Under the pieces are notes generated by a model. That model was given only the letters and a program-made list of their open reading frames with translations, did no database searches and was not told the origin of the DNA. The position numbers were made by a program, and so were the translations under genes. From Streptomyces fructofermentans (GTDB lineage: Bacteria > Actinomycetota > Actinomycetes > Streptomycetales > Streptomycetaceae): a stretch of 64,000 nt of DNA. The DNA lies in the NCBI RefSeq assembly GCF_014651055.1, contig NZ_BMWD01000030.1, forward strand, positions 51,823-115,822, in the 5' to 3' direction. Shown here in pieces: positions 16,957 through 25,669 of the stretch. The number at the start of each line of letters is the position of its first letter. Positions within the stretch are counted from its first letter, which is position 1.

Positions 16957-19062
16957 TCAGCCGGTGACGGGGAGGGTCGCCCCGTCCCGCAGGAACAGCG
17001 GAATGCGGTCCAGCGGCGCCTCCACGGTCACGGCCCCGCCGCCCTCGTACGCCCGGCCGGTCCACGCGTCGGTCCAGCGCGCCCCCGCAGGCAGGTGGAC
17101 GGTCCTGGCCGTCGCGCCGGCGGTCAGCACCGGGGCGACCAGCAGATCGGGTCCGAAGAGGTACGCGTCGTCGACCGACCACGCCGCCTGGTCCTCGGGG
17201 AACTCCAGGAACAGCGGCCGCATCACGGGCTGCCCGTCCTCGTGCGCGGCGCGCATCACCCGCAGCACGTACGGCTTCAACCGCTCCCGCAGACGCAGGT
17301 ACTTCTCCATGATCGCGCCGGCCTCCTCGCCGTACGACCACACCTCGTTGGGGCCGCCGGTCATGTCCGGGCCGAGCGGCATGCCCGGGTCGCGGAAGCC
17401 GTGCAGCCGCATCAGCGGGGAGAACGCGCCGAACTGGAACCAGCGGACCATCACTTCGCGGTACCCGGGGTCGTCCGGGTCGCCGCCGTGGAAGCCGCCG
17501 ATGTCGGTGTTCCACCACGGGATGCCGGACAGCGCGGTGTTCAGCCCGGCCGCGACCTGGCGGCGCAGGGTCGCGAAGTCCGTGCCGATGTCCCCGGACC
17601 ACAGGGCGGCGCCGTAGCGCTGACTGCCCGCCCAGGCCGAGCGGTTGAGCGTGACGACCTCGCTCTCCCCGGCCGCGGTCATGCCCTCGTGGAAGGTGCG
17701 GGCGTTCTCGCGCGGATACATGTTGGCGACTTCGAGGCCCGGTCCCGCCCAGTAGCGCAGGTTCTCGGAGAAGCCCGGCTTCAGCTCCGGCTCGCAGGCG
17801 TCGAGCCAGAAGGACGTGATCCCGTACGGGTCGACGTAGTTCTCCTTCACGCGCGACCAGAGGAACGCGCGGGCCTCCGGGTTCGTCGCGTCGTAGAAGG
17901 CCACTTGGACCGTGGAGGCGACATCCTTGTCGGGCCAGTCGGCGTGCGCCACCGGGCCGTACTCCGTGCCGATGAACCAGCCGCGCTGCTCCATGAGCGC
18001 GTGGTTCCCGGAGAGCGGGGACACGGACGGCCACACGGACACGACGAGCCGGATGCCGAGTTCCGCGAGCTCCCGCTGCATCGCCGCCGGGTCCGGCCAC
18101 TCGGCGGGGTCGAACTTCCAGTCGCCCAGGTGCGTCCAGTGGAAGAAGTCGCACACGATGACGTCGATCGGCAGCCCTCTGCGCCTGTACTCCCGTGCCA
18201 CGGAGAGCAGTTCGTCCTGTGTGCGGTAGCGGAGCTTGCACTGCCAGAAGCCCGCCGCCCACTCCGGGAGCATCGGCGAGCGCCCGGTCGCCGCGCTGTA
18301 GCGGCGCTGGGCGTCGGCGGGGCTGCCCGCGGTGATCCAGTAGTCGATCTGCCGGGCCGAGTCCGCCACCCAGCGCGTGCCGTTGGCCGCGAGCTCGACG
18401 CGGCCGACCGCCGGGTTGTTCCACAGCAGGGTGTAGCCGCGGCTGGAGGTGAGGACGGGGATCGTCACCTCGGCGTTGCGCTGGACGAGGTCGAGGACGG
18501 CGCCCTTCTGGTCGAGCAGGCCGTGCTGGTGCTGGCCGAGGCCGTACAGCTTCTCGCCCTCGTAGGCGGCGAACCGCTGCTCCAGCCGGTGGTGTCCGTT
18601 GCCGACGGGGGTGTACAGGCGCGGCCCCGGCCACCAGAAGTGGGCCCGCTCCTCCGAGAGCAGTTCGGCGCCGTCCGCGGTACGGGTGAATCGGACCAGG
18701 CCGTCCGCGCCGACCTCGACGGTCAGCGCGCCCACGGTCAGCCGGCCCACGCCGTCCTCGATCCGGACCGCCGAGCCGGTCTCGGGCGCCTCGTCGAGCA
18801 GCGCGCACGGCAGCCCGTCGAGGACGGGACCGCCCAGCCTGGCCCGCACCCGGACGGCGTCCGGCCCCCAGGGCTCCACGCGTACGGTCTCCTGGCGGCC
18901 GCTCCACTCCAGGGCGCCCCCGCGTTCGCGGAAGGTGCCCACGGTGGGCGAGGACTGGGCGAGGCCGGCGGAGCCCTGTCCGGGCCCGCCGTGCCGCTCG
19001 GGCGGATCGTGCTGCTCGGGTCGCGCGTGCTGCTGGGGCACGGTCTCGGCGGGCTGGTTCAT
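16957..19062 (-). CDS. glycoside hydrolase family 31 alpha-xylosidase
   Basis: 701 residues, close to YicI-type alpha-xylosidases. ATG at 19062 follows AGGAGC. The first ~45 residues are low-complexity; a beta-sandwich domain and the GH31 barrel follow. The nucleophile is Asp421 in SFWLDACEPE and the acid/base is Asp491 in WSGDIGTDF; the CDFFHWTHLGDWKFDP region is typical of alpha-xylosidases rather than maltases. No signal peptide. It would remove the alpha-1,6-xylose that defines xyloglucan. It lies 169 bases downstream of the lacI gene in the same direction and is probably co-transcribed. A short direct repeat GTGCGGGTGCTCCT sits just upstream of its start. Confidence 0.9.
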   Translation of the reverse strand: MNQPAETVPQQHARPEQHDPPERHGGPGQGSAGLAQSSPTVGTFRERGGALEWSGRQETVRVEPWGPDAVRVRARLGGPVLDGLPCALLDEAPETGSAVRIEDGVGRLTVGALTVEVGADGLVRFTRTADGAELLSEERAHFWWPGPRLYTPVGNGHHRLEQRFAAYEGEKLYGLGQHQHGLLDQKGAVLDLVQRNAEVTIPVLTSSRGYTLLWNNPAVGRVELAANGTRWVADSARQIDYWITAGSPADAQRRYSAATGRSPMLPEWAAGFWQCKLRYRTQDELLSVAREYRRRGLPIDVIVCDFFHWTHLGDWKFDPAEWPDPAAMQRELAELGIRLVVSVWPSVSPLSGNHALMEQRGWFIGTEYGPVAHADWPDKDVASTVQVAFYDATNPEARAFLWSRVKENYVDPYGITSFWLDACEPELKPGFSENLRYWAGPGLEVANMYPRENARTFHEGMTAAGESEVVTLNRSAWAGSQRYGAALWSGDIGTDFATLRRQVAAGLNTALSGIPWWNTDIGGFHGGDPDDPGYREVMVRWFQFGAFSPLMRLHGFRDPGMPLGPDMTGGPNEVWSYGEEAGAIMEKYLRLRERLKPYVLRVMRAAHEDGQPVMRPLFLEFPEDQAAWSVDDAYLFGPDLLVAPVLTAGATARTVHLPAGARWTDAWTGRAYEGGGAVTVEAPLDRIPLFLRDGATLPVTG

Positions 19063-19231
19063 GCGGGTGCTCCTGAAGGTGCGGGTGCTCCTGGGGGAAG
19101 GAGTGGCGGCAGGACCCGGGGACGCGACGCGGAACGGCCCGCCGGGACAGGACGGGGTGCTCCGGCACCGGGGGAGGCGTGCGGGTGCGCGGTGCGCGGT
19201 GCGCGGTGCGCGGTGGGGCGGTTGCGGGTGC

Positions 19232-20245
19232 TCAGGGGGCGGCGGGGGCCGGACCCGTGCTCGCGCGGACGGTCAGCTCGGGGGCGATGAGCACGACGTC
19301 GTCCTCGCCCTGCCCGCCGAGCTTGGCGACCAGGCGCTCCACGGCGGTGCGGCCCATCTCCTGTGCCGGGATCGCAACCGAGGTCAGCCGTACGGAGGCC
19401 TGGGTCGCGACCTGCTCCGGGCAGATCGCCACCACCGAGACGTCCTCGGGGACGGCTCGGCCCTGCTGGCGCAGCAGCGCGAGCAGGGGTTCGACCGCGG
19501 ACTCGTTCTGCACGACGAAGCCCGTGGTGGCGGGCCGCTCGTCGAAGATCCGGGACAGCGTCAGCGACATGGCGTCGTAGCCGCCCTCGCACGGCCGGTG
19601 CAGCACCCGCAGGCCCAGCTCCCGGGACCGGGAGCGGAGTCCGTCGAGGGTGCGCTCGGCGAAGCCGGTGTGCCGTTCGTAGACCGCGGGCGCCTCGCCG
19701 ATGACAGCGATGTCACGGTGTCCGAGCATCGCGAGGTGCTCGACGCACAGCGCGCCCGTCGCTCCGAAGTCGAGGTCGACGCAGGTCAGGCCTTCGGTGT
19801 CGGCCGGGAGGCCGATGAGGACGGACGGCTGGTCCGTGCCGCGCAGCAGCGGCAGCCGCTCGTCGTCCAGCTCGACGTCCATCATGATCATCGCGTCGGC
19901 GAGCCCGCTGCCGGTGACCCGGCGCACGGCGTCGGCACCCTCCTCGCCCGTGAGCAGCAGCACGTCGTACCCGTGGGTGCGGGCCGAGGTGGCCACCGCG
20001 ATGGCGATCTCCATCATCACGGGTACGTACATGTCCGTGCGGAGCGGGACCATCAGCGCGATGATGTTGGACCGGTTGCTCGCCAGCGCCCGGGCCCCCG
20101 CGTTGGGGTGGTACCCGAGCTCGTGGATGCTCCGCTCGACCCGCTGCCGGGTGCTCACGGAGATGGACCGCTTGCCGCTGAGGACATAGCTCACCGTGCT
20201 CGCCGAGACTCCGGCGTGCTGGGCGACCTCGGCGAGGGTGACCAT
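19232..20245 (-). CDS. LacI family transcriptional repressor
   Basis: 337 residues. The N-terminal helix-turn-helix and hinge helix are clear (VTLAEVAQHAGVSASTVSYV, then ARALAS), followed by a periplasmic-binding-protein-like effector domain. I chose ATG at 20245, preceded by GGAGAG, over an in-frame TTG at 20257. Palindromic operators flank its promoter and identical copies lie at the two divergent promoters 13 kb away, which marks it as the regulator of the island. Family proteins release DNA when a sugar binds; the inducer is inferred to be a xyloglucan breakdown product. The recognised core CGAAGCGCTTCG differs from the known CebR box TGGGAGCGCTCCCA. Confidence 0.94.
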   Translation of the reverse strand: MVTLAEVAQHAGVSASTVSYVLSGKRSISVSTRQRVERSIHELGYHPNAGARALASNRSNIIALMVPLRTDMYVPVMMEIAIAVATSARTHGYDVLLLTGEEGADAVRRVTGSGLADAMIMMDVELDDERLPLLRGTDQPSVLIGLPADTEGLTCVDLDFGATGALCVEHLAMLGHRDIAVIGEAPAVYERHTGFAERTLDGLRSRSRELGLRVLHRPCEGGYDAMSLTLSRIFDERPATTGFVVQNESAVEPLLALLRQQGRAVPEDVSVVAICPEQVATQASVRLTSVAIPAQEMGRTAVERLVAKLGGQGEDDVVLIAPELTVRASTGPAPAAP

Positions 20246-20265
20246 CCAGCTCTCCAAGCGTTTGT

Positions 20266-20279
20266 GCGAAGCGCTTCGA
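20266..20279. promoter_or_regulatory. LacI-type operator in the lacI leader
   Basis: GCGAAGCGCTTCGA: the 12-bp core CGAAGCGCTTCG is a perfect palindrome and only one outer base differs from the other copies. It lies between the predicted lacI promoter and the lacI start codon, where bound repressor would block its own gene. A weaker similar word (CAAGCGTTTG) lies 13 bases away. Confidence 0.82.
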
Positions 20280-20320
20280 CAGTGCGCGTCGGGGGCTTGC
20301 GGGGGAGTGGGGGTGGCCCG

Positions 20321-20349
20321 ACACTAGCTTGACGGTGGGTGGGTGTCCA
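20321..20349 (-). promoter_or_regulatory. promoter of lacI-GH31
   Basis: Minus strand: -35 TGGACA (20344-20349), 17-bp spacer, -10 TAGTGT (20321-20326). Operators lie on both sides, one just upstream of the -35 and one about 42 bases downstream of the -10. Confidence 0.6.
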
Positions 20350-20355
20350 TAGGTT

Positions 20356-20371
20356 GTCGAAGCGCTTCGAC
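20356..20371. promoter_or_regulatory. LacI-type operator upstream of the lacI promoter
   Basis: 16-bp perfect palindrome GTCGAAGCGCTTCGAC, the longest of the four copies, 6 bases upstream of the lacI -35. Centre-to-centre distance to the leader operator is 91 bp. Confidence 0.85.
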
Positions 20372-20759
20372 TCGACTGGCGTTTGGCGCGGGTGGTCCGC
20401 CCCCGCCCCTCCGTGTGCCGGGCGCTGGAGGGCGGCCGGCGCGCACGGGACGCGGGCGCCCCGCGCCGAGTGTCGGCCACGCGGACCGGGTTCCCGTCCC
20501 GACCCCGGCCGCCCCGTGCCGGGCGAGCCCCGGAACGCACCGACCGCACACGGTGCGGGCCTCGTGCGCGGCCCGAGTCAGGGCACGAGGGGGCCGGGCG
20601 TCCGGCTTCGAAGCGGCCGCCTGTGCGATTGCCGGGGGACGACCGCCCGACTCGGCCGCCCCGGCAGGCTCGGGGGCGGCCCGGAGGGCTTCCGCACGGC
20701 GAGCGGTTCGGCCCCCGCGCGACGGCCCGTCCGCACCCCGGCCCGAAGACCGACCGGAC

Positions 20760-21960
20760 AAGGCACGGGCCCACAGGGCGTCCCCGCACGGCCCCCCCCG
20801 GGTGGCCGGAGTCCAGTCCGCCGGGCTCCCGGCACCGGCCCGCAGGCCCCGGCCGACCGGCGCGGCGCCCGGAGCCCGTGCCGCAGGGCGTTGTCACACG
20901 GACCCGCAGGGCGTCCGGCGTGGCTCCCCCGCACGGACCCGCAGGGCGTCCCCGTACATACGGACCCGGCGCCGTGCCCCGAGTCCGTCCCGCAGGGTTT
21001 CCGCGCGGCGGCCGGGCAGGGTGCCCGCACCGACCCCCGCCCGGTAGTCGGAGTCCGTCCCGCAGGGCTCCCGCCCGCCGACCCGCAGGCCGTGCACGAA
21101 CCGGCCCGCGGTGCTCCCGCGCACCGACCCGCAGGGCGTCCCCGCACGGACCCGGCGCGGTGCAGGGAGTCCGGCGCGCAGGGTTCCCGCCTACCGACCC
21201 GCCAGGCGTCCCCCCACCGATCGGCAGGGCGCCCTCGCAGCGGCTTGTGCGGTGCCCGGAGTCCGACCGCGCGGGGGTGTCCCCGCACCGGCCTGCGGGC
21301 TGTTGAAGTGCCGCCGCGCGCCGCTCCCAAGCACCGGCTCGGGGGTGACAGTCGGCGCGGGACGCGGGCGCCCCGCGCCGACGGCCCGCAGAGCGTTCCC
21401 GCACGGGCCCGCGCGATGCTCGGAGTCCGTCCCGCAGGGCGTCCGAGCGTCGACGCCCAACCCTTCCGCCCGCCAACCCGCAGGCCGTGCGCGAACCGGC
21501 CCGCGGGTGCTCCCGCGCATCGCCCGCGAGTGTCCCCGGCGCGGTGCCCGGAGCTGGACCCCGCAGGGTGCGCCCGCACCAGCCGGCAGGGATCCCTCGT
21601 ACGGACCCGCGGGGCGTACAACTGGCGACGCGCAGGGCTCCCGCGCACCGACGCGCAGGGCTCCCGCACCGCCCCGCAGGGCACCCGCGCACCGAAAACG
21701 GCCGAGCGCCCCCGCACCGCCCCGCACGGCGTCCGAGCGTCGACCCGCGGGGTGTCCCCGCGCCGCCCCGCGATGCCCGGGGATCGACCCGCACGGCTCC
21801 CGCGCACCGCCTGGGCGCGGGACCCGCACGGCTCCCGGGCGCCGCCTGGGCGCGGTGCCCGGCACGGGCCCACGCGGTGACCGGAGTCCGACCCGCAGCG
21901 GCTCCCGCGCAACCGCCCCGCAAGGCGCCCAAGCACCACCCCGCCGCGCGTCCCCGCCTC
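20760..21960. repeat. degenerate GC-rich repeat field, no gene
   Basis: About 1.2 kb in which short words recur with irregular spacing of roughly 20-45 bases. One family resembles GACCCGCAGGGCGTCC (near 20900, 20935, 21126 and others); a second resembles CGGAGTCCGTCCCGCAGGG (near 20980, 21050, 21420, with weaker copies near 21255 and 21870). CCGCAGGCCGTGCxCGAACC occurs near 21083 and again near 21479. Open frames in several phases give only Arg/Pro/Ala/Gly-rich text without family features or ribosome-binding sites, so I regard the region as non-coding. It separates the sugar island from core genes; 20372-20760 is ordinary GC-rich intergenic sequence. Confidence 0.7.
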
Positions 21961-22022
21961 GCCCCGCCGCGCGCCCCCGTATCGGCCGAACGGACGCGCG
22001 AGGACTGGTGGGACCGTCCGTA

Positions 22023-22066
22023 ATCGGGTAAATACGATCGGGTAGAACCAGTCGGTAACGTATCGG
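22023..22066. promoter_or_regulatory. direct-repeat array upstream of acyl-CoA dehydrogenase
   Basis: In an AT-richer patch before the gene, ATCGGGTA occurs at 22023 and 22037, a shortened GTCGGTA at 22051 and TATCGG at 22061, so the first three lie 14 bases apart. This looks like a regulator binding array or a compound promoter. No regulator gene adjoins it, and I cannot assign -35 and -10 elements with certainty. Confidence 0.45.
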
Positions 22067-22090
22067 ACCAAGATCCCTATTCGCGGCGAG

Positions 22091-24037
22091 GTGAGCCTCT
22101 TGACCGCAACACCCCCCCAGCCCGTTGTCACCGAACGCGAGGCCCGGCAGGTCGCCGAGGCGGCGCGCGAGCGGGACTGGCGCAAGCCCAGCTTCGCGAA
22201 GGAGCTGTTCCTCGGCCGCTTCCGGCTGGATCTCATCCATCCGCACCCCATGCCCCCCGACGAGGACTCGCGGCGCGGCGAGCAGTTCCTGGCGAGGCTG
22301 CGCGACTTCTGCGAGACGAAGATCGACTCTGCGCTCATCGAGCGGGAGGCGCGCATCCCCGACGAGGTGATCAACGGGCTCAAGGAGCTCGGCGCCCTCG
22401 GCATGAAGATCGACATCAAGTACGGCGGCCTCGGCCTCACGCAGGTGTACTACAACAGGGCGCTCGCGCTGGTCGGCTCCGCGAACCCGGCGCTCGGCGC
22501 GCTGCTCTCCGCGCATCAGTCGATCGGAGTACCGCAGCCGCTGAAGATCTTCGGCACCCAGGAGCAGAAGGACGCCTTCCTGCCGCGCCTGGCCCGTACC
22601 GACATCTCAGCCTTCCTGCTGACCGAGCCGGACGTGGGCTCCGACCCGGCGCGGCTCGCCACCACCGCCGTGCCGGACGGCGACGACTACGTCCTCGACG
22701 GAGTGAAGCTGTGGACGACCAACGGGGTCGTCGCGGACCTCCTCGTCGTCATGGCCCGGGTGCCGAAGTCCGAGGGCCACAAGGGCGGGATCACCGCCTT
22801 CGTGGTGGAGGCGGACTCGGAGGGCATCACCGTCGAGAACCGCAACGCCTTCATGGGCCTGCGCGGCCTGGAGAACGGCGTCACGCGCTTCCACCGGGTG
22901 CGCGTCCCGGCCGCCAACCGCATCGGGCCCGAGGGGGCCGGGCTCAAGATCGCCCTCACCACCCTCAACACCGGCCGGCTCTCCCTGCCCGCCATGTGCG
23001 TCGGCGCCGGCAAGTGGTGCCTGAAGATCGCCCGCGAGTGGTCGGCCGCGCGCGAGCAGTGGGGCAAGCCGGTGGCCCACCACGAGGCGGTGGGGGCGAA
23101 GATCTCCTTCATCGCGGCCACCACCTTCGCCCTGGAGGCCGTGCTCGACCTGTCCTCCCAGATGGCCGACGAGGACCGCAACGACATCCGCATCGAAGCG
23201 GCCCTCGCCAAGCTGTACGGCTCCGAGATGGCCTGCCTGATGGCCGACGAACTGGTCCAGATCCGCGGCGGGCGGGGCTTCGAGACCGCCGACTCGCTGG
23301 CGGCCCGCGGTGAACGCGCCGTACCCGCCGAGCAGCTGCTGCGCGATCTGCGCATCAACCGGATCTTCGAGGGCTCGACCGAGATCATGCACCTGCTGAT
23401 CGCCCGCGAGGCGGTGGACGCCCACCTGTCCGTGGCGGGCGACCTCATCGACCCGGACAAGTCCCTCTCCGACAAGGCGAGGGCGGGCGCCAACGCCGGT
23501 GTCTTCTACGCGAAGTGGCTGCCCAAGCTGGTCGCGGGCCCGGGCCAGCTTCCGCGCGCGTACGGGGACTTCCACCCGGCGGGCCACCTCGACCTGTCCG
23601 GCCACCTGCGCTACGTCGAACGCACCTCCCGCAAGCTGGCCCGGTCCACGTTCTACGCCATGTCCCGCTGGCAGGGCCGGATGGAGACCAAGCAGGGCTT
23701 CCTCGGCCGGATCGTCGACATCGGCGCCGAACTGTTCGCGATGAGCGCCGCGTGCGTACGGGCCGAACTGCTGCGCTCCTCCGGGGACCACGGCCGCGAG
23801 GCGTACCAGCTCGCCGACGTGTTCTGCCGGCAGTCCCGCATCCGCGTCGAGGAACTCTTCGGGCGGCTGTGGTCCAACACGGACGACCTCGACCGCAAGG
23901 TCGTCAAGGGCGTGCTCGCCGGTGCCTACACCTGGCTGGAGGAGGGGGTCGTCGACCCCTCCGGGGAAGGCCCGTGGATCGCCGACGCCACGCCCGGCCC
24001 GAGCGAACGGGAGAACCTCCACCGTCCCATCCGCTGA
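22091..24037 (+). CDS. acyl-CoA dehydrogenase
   Basis: 648 residues from GTG at 22091, with GCGGCGAG just upstream. The canonical acyl-CoA dehydrogenase fold is recognisable: YGGLGLTQVYYNRALALVG, the FAD-binding FLLTEPDVGSDPA and LWTTNG, the C-terminal helical domain with REQWGKPVAHHEAVG, and RINRIFEGSTEIMHLLIARE with the expected base-like Glu. It extends ~200 residues beyond the ~380-residue minimal enzyme, with a second helical region, as in long-chain FadE-like actinobacterial forms. It catalyses the first FAD-dependent step of fatty acyl-CoA beta-oxidation. It stands alone, with the repeat array upstream as probable control; chain-length specificity cannot be read. Confidence 0.9.
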   Translation: MSLLTATPPQPVVTEREARQVAEAARERDWRKPSFAKELFLGRFRLDLIHPHPMPPDEDSRRGEQFLARLRDFCETKIDSALIEREARIPDEVINGLKELGALGMKIDIKYGGLGLTQVYYNRALALVGSANPALGALLSAHQSIGVPQPLKIFGTQEQKDAFLPRLARTDISAFLLTEPDVGSDPARLATTAVPDGDDYVLDGVKLWTTNGVVADLLVVMARVPKSEGHKGGITAFVVEADSEGITVENRNAFMGLRGLENGVTRFHRVRVPAANRIGPEGAGLKIALTTLNTGRLSLPAMCVGAGKWCLKIAREWSAAREQWGKPVAHHEAVGAKISFIAATTFALEAVLDLSSQMADEDRNDIRIEAALAKLYGSEMACLMADELVQIRGGRGFETADSLAARGERAVPAEQLLRDLRINRIFEGSTEIMHLLIAREAVDAHLSVAGDLIDPDKSLSDKARAGANAGVFYAKWLPKLVAGPGQLPRAYGDFHPAGHLDLSGHLRYVERTSRKLARSTFYAMSRWQGRMETKQGFLGRIVDIGAELFAMSAACVRAELLRSSGDHGREAYQLADVFCRQSRIRVEELFGRLWSNTDDLDRKVVKGVLAGAYTWLEEGVVDPSGEGPWIADATPGPSERENLHRPIR

Positions 24038-24403
24038 TCCCGGGCGCCCGACACGCCGTCCGCGCGCCCGGAGCGGACGGCCGCCGTGACGCGGGGCGGC
24101 GGGCGGACGTGCTGCCCGGCGGCGACGCACGGACGCACCGGCACCGGGCCGCACGCCCGCCCGCCGCCCCGCGCGAGAACGTCCCGTGCGCGCGGGGTGG
24201 TGCGCCGGGCGCGGTGCGGCACAAGGCGCGCGCCCCGCCTCGGCCCGCCGCGACCGCACGGTCCGCCGGGCCCCGGCGGCGCGCACCGCCCGGCCCCCAA
24301 GGCGCCCGCCGCACCCGTCGGGGGCACGCCGCCGCCCGGCTCGTGCCCGGCAGGTGGGGGACGCCCTGTCCTGGCGGGCCTGCGTTACGGCCACAATGGG
24401 GGA
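24038..24403. other. 366-bp intergenic region before dxr
   Basis: Very GC-rich, with no gene I can support. A promoter for dxr should lie near its 3' end (AT-richer patch GTTACGGCCACAATGGGGG at 24384-24402), but no clear -35/-10 pair stands out. Confidence 0.4.
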
Positions 24404-25669
24404 ATGAGCGACAGTCCAGCCCCCCTCGCCGACCCGCATCTCGTCTTCGATCCCGTGGCCGGGGTCAGGGACGTCGTGATCCTCGGCTCCACCGGGTCGA
24501 TCGGCACCCAGGCCATCGACCTCGTGCTGCGCAACCCCGACCGCTTCCGCGTCACCGGGCTCTCCGCCGCCGGAGGCCGGGTCGACCTCCTCGCGGAGCA
24601 GGCCCACCGCCTGCGGGTCCCGACGGTCGCCGTCGCCCGCGAGGAGGCCGTGCCGGCCCTGCGCGAGGCCCTGGCCGCGCGGTACGGAACGGGGGAGCCC
24701 CTCCCGGAGATCCTCGCCGGGGCGGACGCCGCCACCGACCTCGCCGCCTCCGAATGCCACACCGTCCTGAACGGGATCACCGGTTCGATCGGACTGGCGC
24801 CCACCCTCGCCGCCCTGGCCGCGGGCCGCACGCTCGCGCTGGCCAACAAGGAGTCGCTCATCGTCGGCGGCCCCCTGGTGAAGGCGCTGGCCGCGCCCGG
24901 CCAGATCATCCCGGTCGACTCCGAGCACGCCGCGCTGTTCCAGGCGCTCGCCTCGGGCACCAGGGCCGATGTGCGCAAGCTGGTCGTCACCGCCTCCGGC
25001 GGCCCCTTCCGCGGACGTACGAAGGCCGATCTGGCCGGTGTCACGCCCGCCGAGGCCCTCGCGCACCCGACCTGGGCGATGGGCCCGGTCATCACCGTGA
25101 ACTCCGCGACCCTCGTCAACAAGGGGCTCGAAGTCATCGAGGCGCACCTCCTCTACGACATTCCCTTCGAGCGGATTGAGGTGGTCGTGCACCCGCAGTC
25201 GTATGTCCACTCGATGGTGGAGTTCACGGACGGATCGACGATGGCCCAGGCGACGCCCCCCGACATGCGGGGGCCGATCGCCATCGGTCTCGGCTGGCCC
25301 GCGCGGATCCCCGACGCGGCGCCCGCCTTCGACTGGACCAAGGCGTCCAGCTGGGAGTTCTACCCGCTCGACACCGAGGCGTTCCCCTCGGTGGGGCTCG
25401 CCCGGCACGTGGGACAGCTCGCGGGCACGGCCCCGGCGGTGTTCAATGCCGCCAACGAGGAGTGCGTGGACGCGTTCCTGAACGGCGGACTGCCGTTCAA
25501 CGGGATCATGGAGACCGTGACCGAGGTCGTCGCCGAGCACGGCACACCCCGTACGGGAACTTCCCTCACCGTCGCGGACGTCCTCGAAGCGGAGACCTGG
25601 GCGCGTGCCCGGGCCCGTGAACTGACAGCCCGCACCACTGCCGACACGACCGCGGAGGCTCGTGCATGA
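24404..25669 (+). CDS. dxr: 1-deoxy-D-xylulose 5-phosphate reductoisomerase
   Basis: 421 residues. DXR converts DXP to 2-C-methyl-D-erythritol 4-phosphate with NADPH, the committed step of the MEP isoprenoid pathway. The nucleotide-binding GSTGSIGTQ (residues 28-36), the metal/substrate region VDSEHAALFQAL, and ASGGPFR, VVHPQSYVHSMVEF and NAANEECVDAF are all family signatures. ATG at 24404 follows GGGGGA. The stop overlaps the next ATG by 4 bases, coupling it to the site-2 protease; ispG, another MEP gene, follows, the standard actinobacterial order. Confidence 0.97.
   Translation: MSDSPAPLADPHLVFDPVAGVRDVVILGSTGSIGTQAIDLVLRNPDRFRVTGLSAAGGRVDLLAEQAHRLRVPTVAVAREEAVPALREALAARYGTGEPLPEILAGADAATDLAASECHTVLNGITGSIGLAPTLAALAAGRTLALANKESLIVGGPLVKALAAPGQIIPVDSEHAALFQALASGTRADVRKLVVTASGGPFRGRTKADLAGVTPAEALAHPTWAMGPVITVNSATLVNKGLEVIEAHLLYDIPFERIEVVVHPQSYVHSMVEFTDGSTMAQATPPDMRGPIAIGLGWPARIPDAAPAFDWTKASSWEFYPLDTEAFPSVGLARHVGQLAGTAPAVFNAANEECVDAFLNGGLPFNGIMETVTEVVAEHGTPRTGTSLTVADVLEAETWARARARELTARTTADTTAEARA

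Noticed and set aside
3989..20371. Recent horizontal transfer of the sugar island by a mobile element
   Set aside because: Base composition and codon use match the surroundings, and no integrase, transposase, tRNA or attachment site is visible.
20339..21932. Large Arg/Pro-rich proteins in both strands of the repeat field
   Set aside because: Several frames are open at once, none has a start signal or recognisable domain, and codon pattern does not favour one frame.
20760..21960. CRISPR array
   Set aside because: Repeats are degenerate, unevenly spaced and lack constant-length spacers; no cas genes are nearby.
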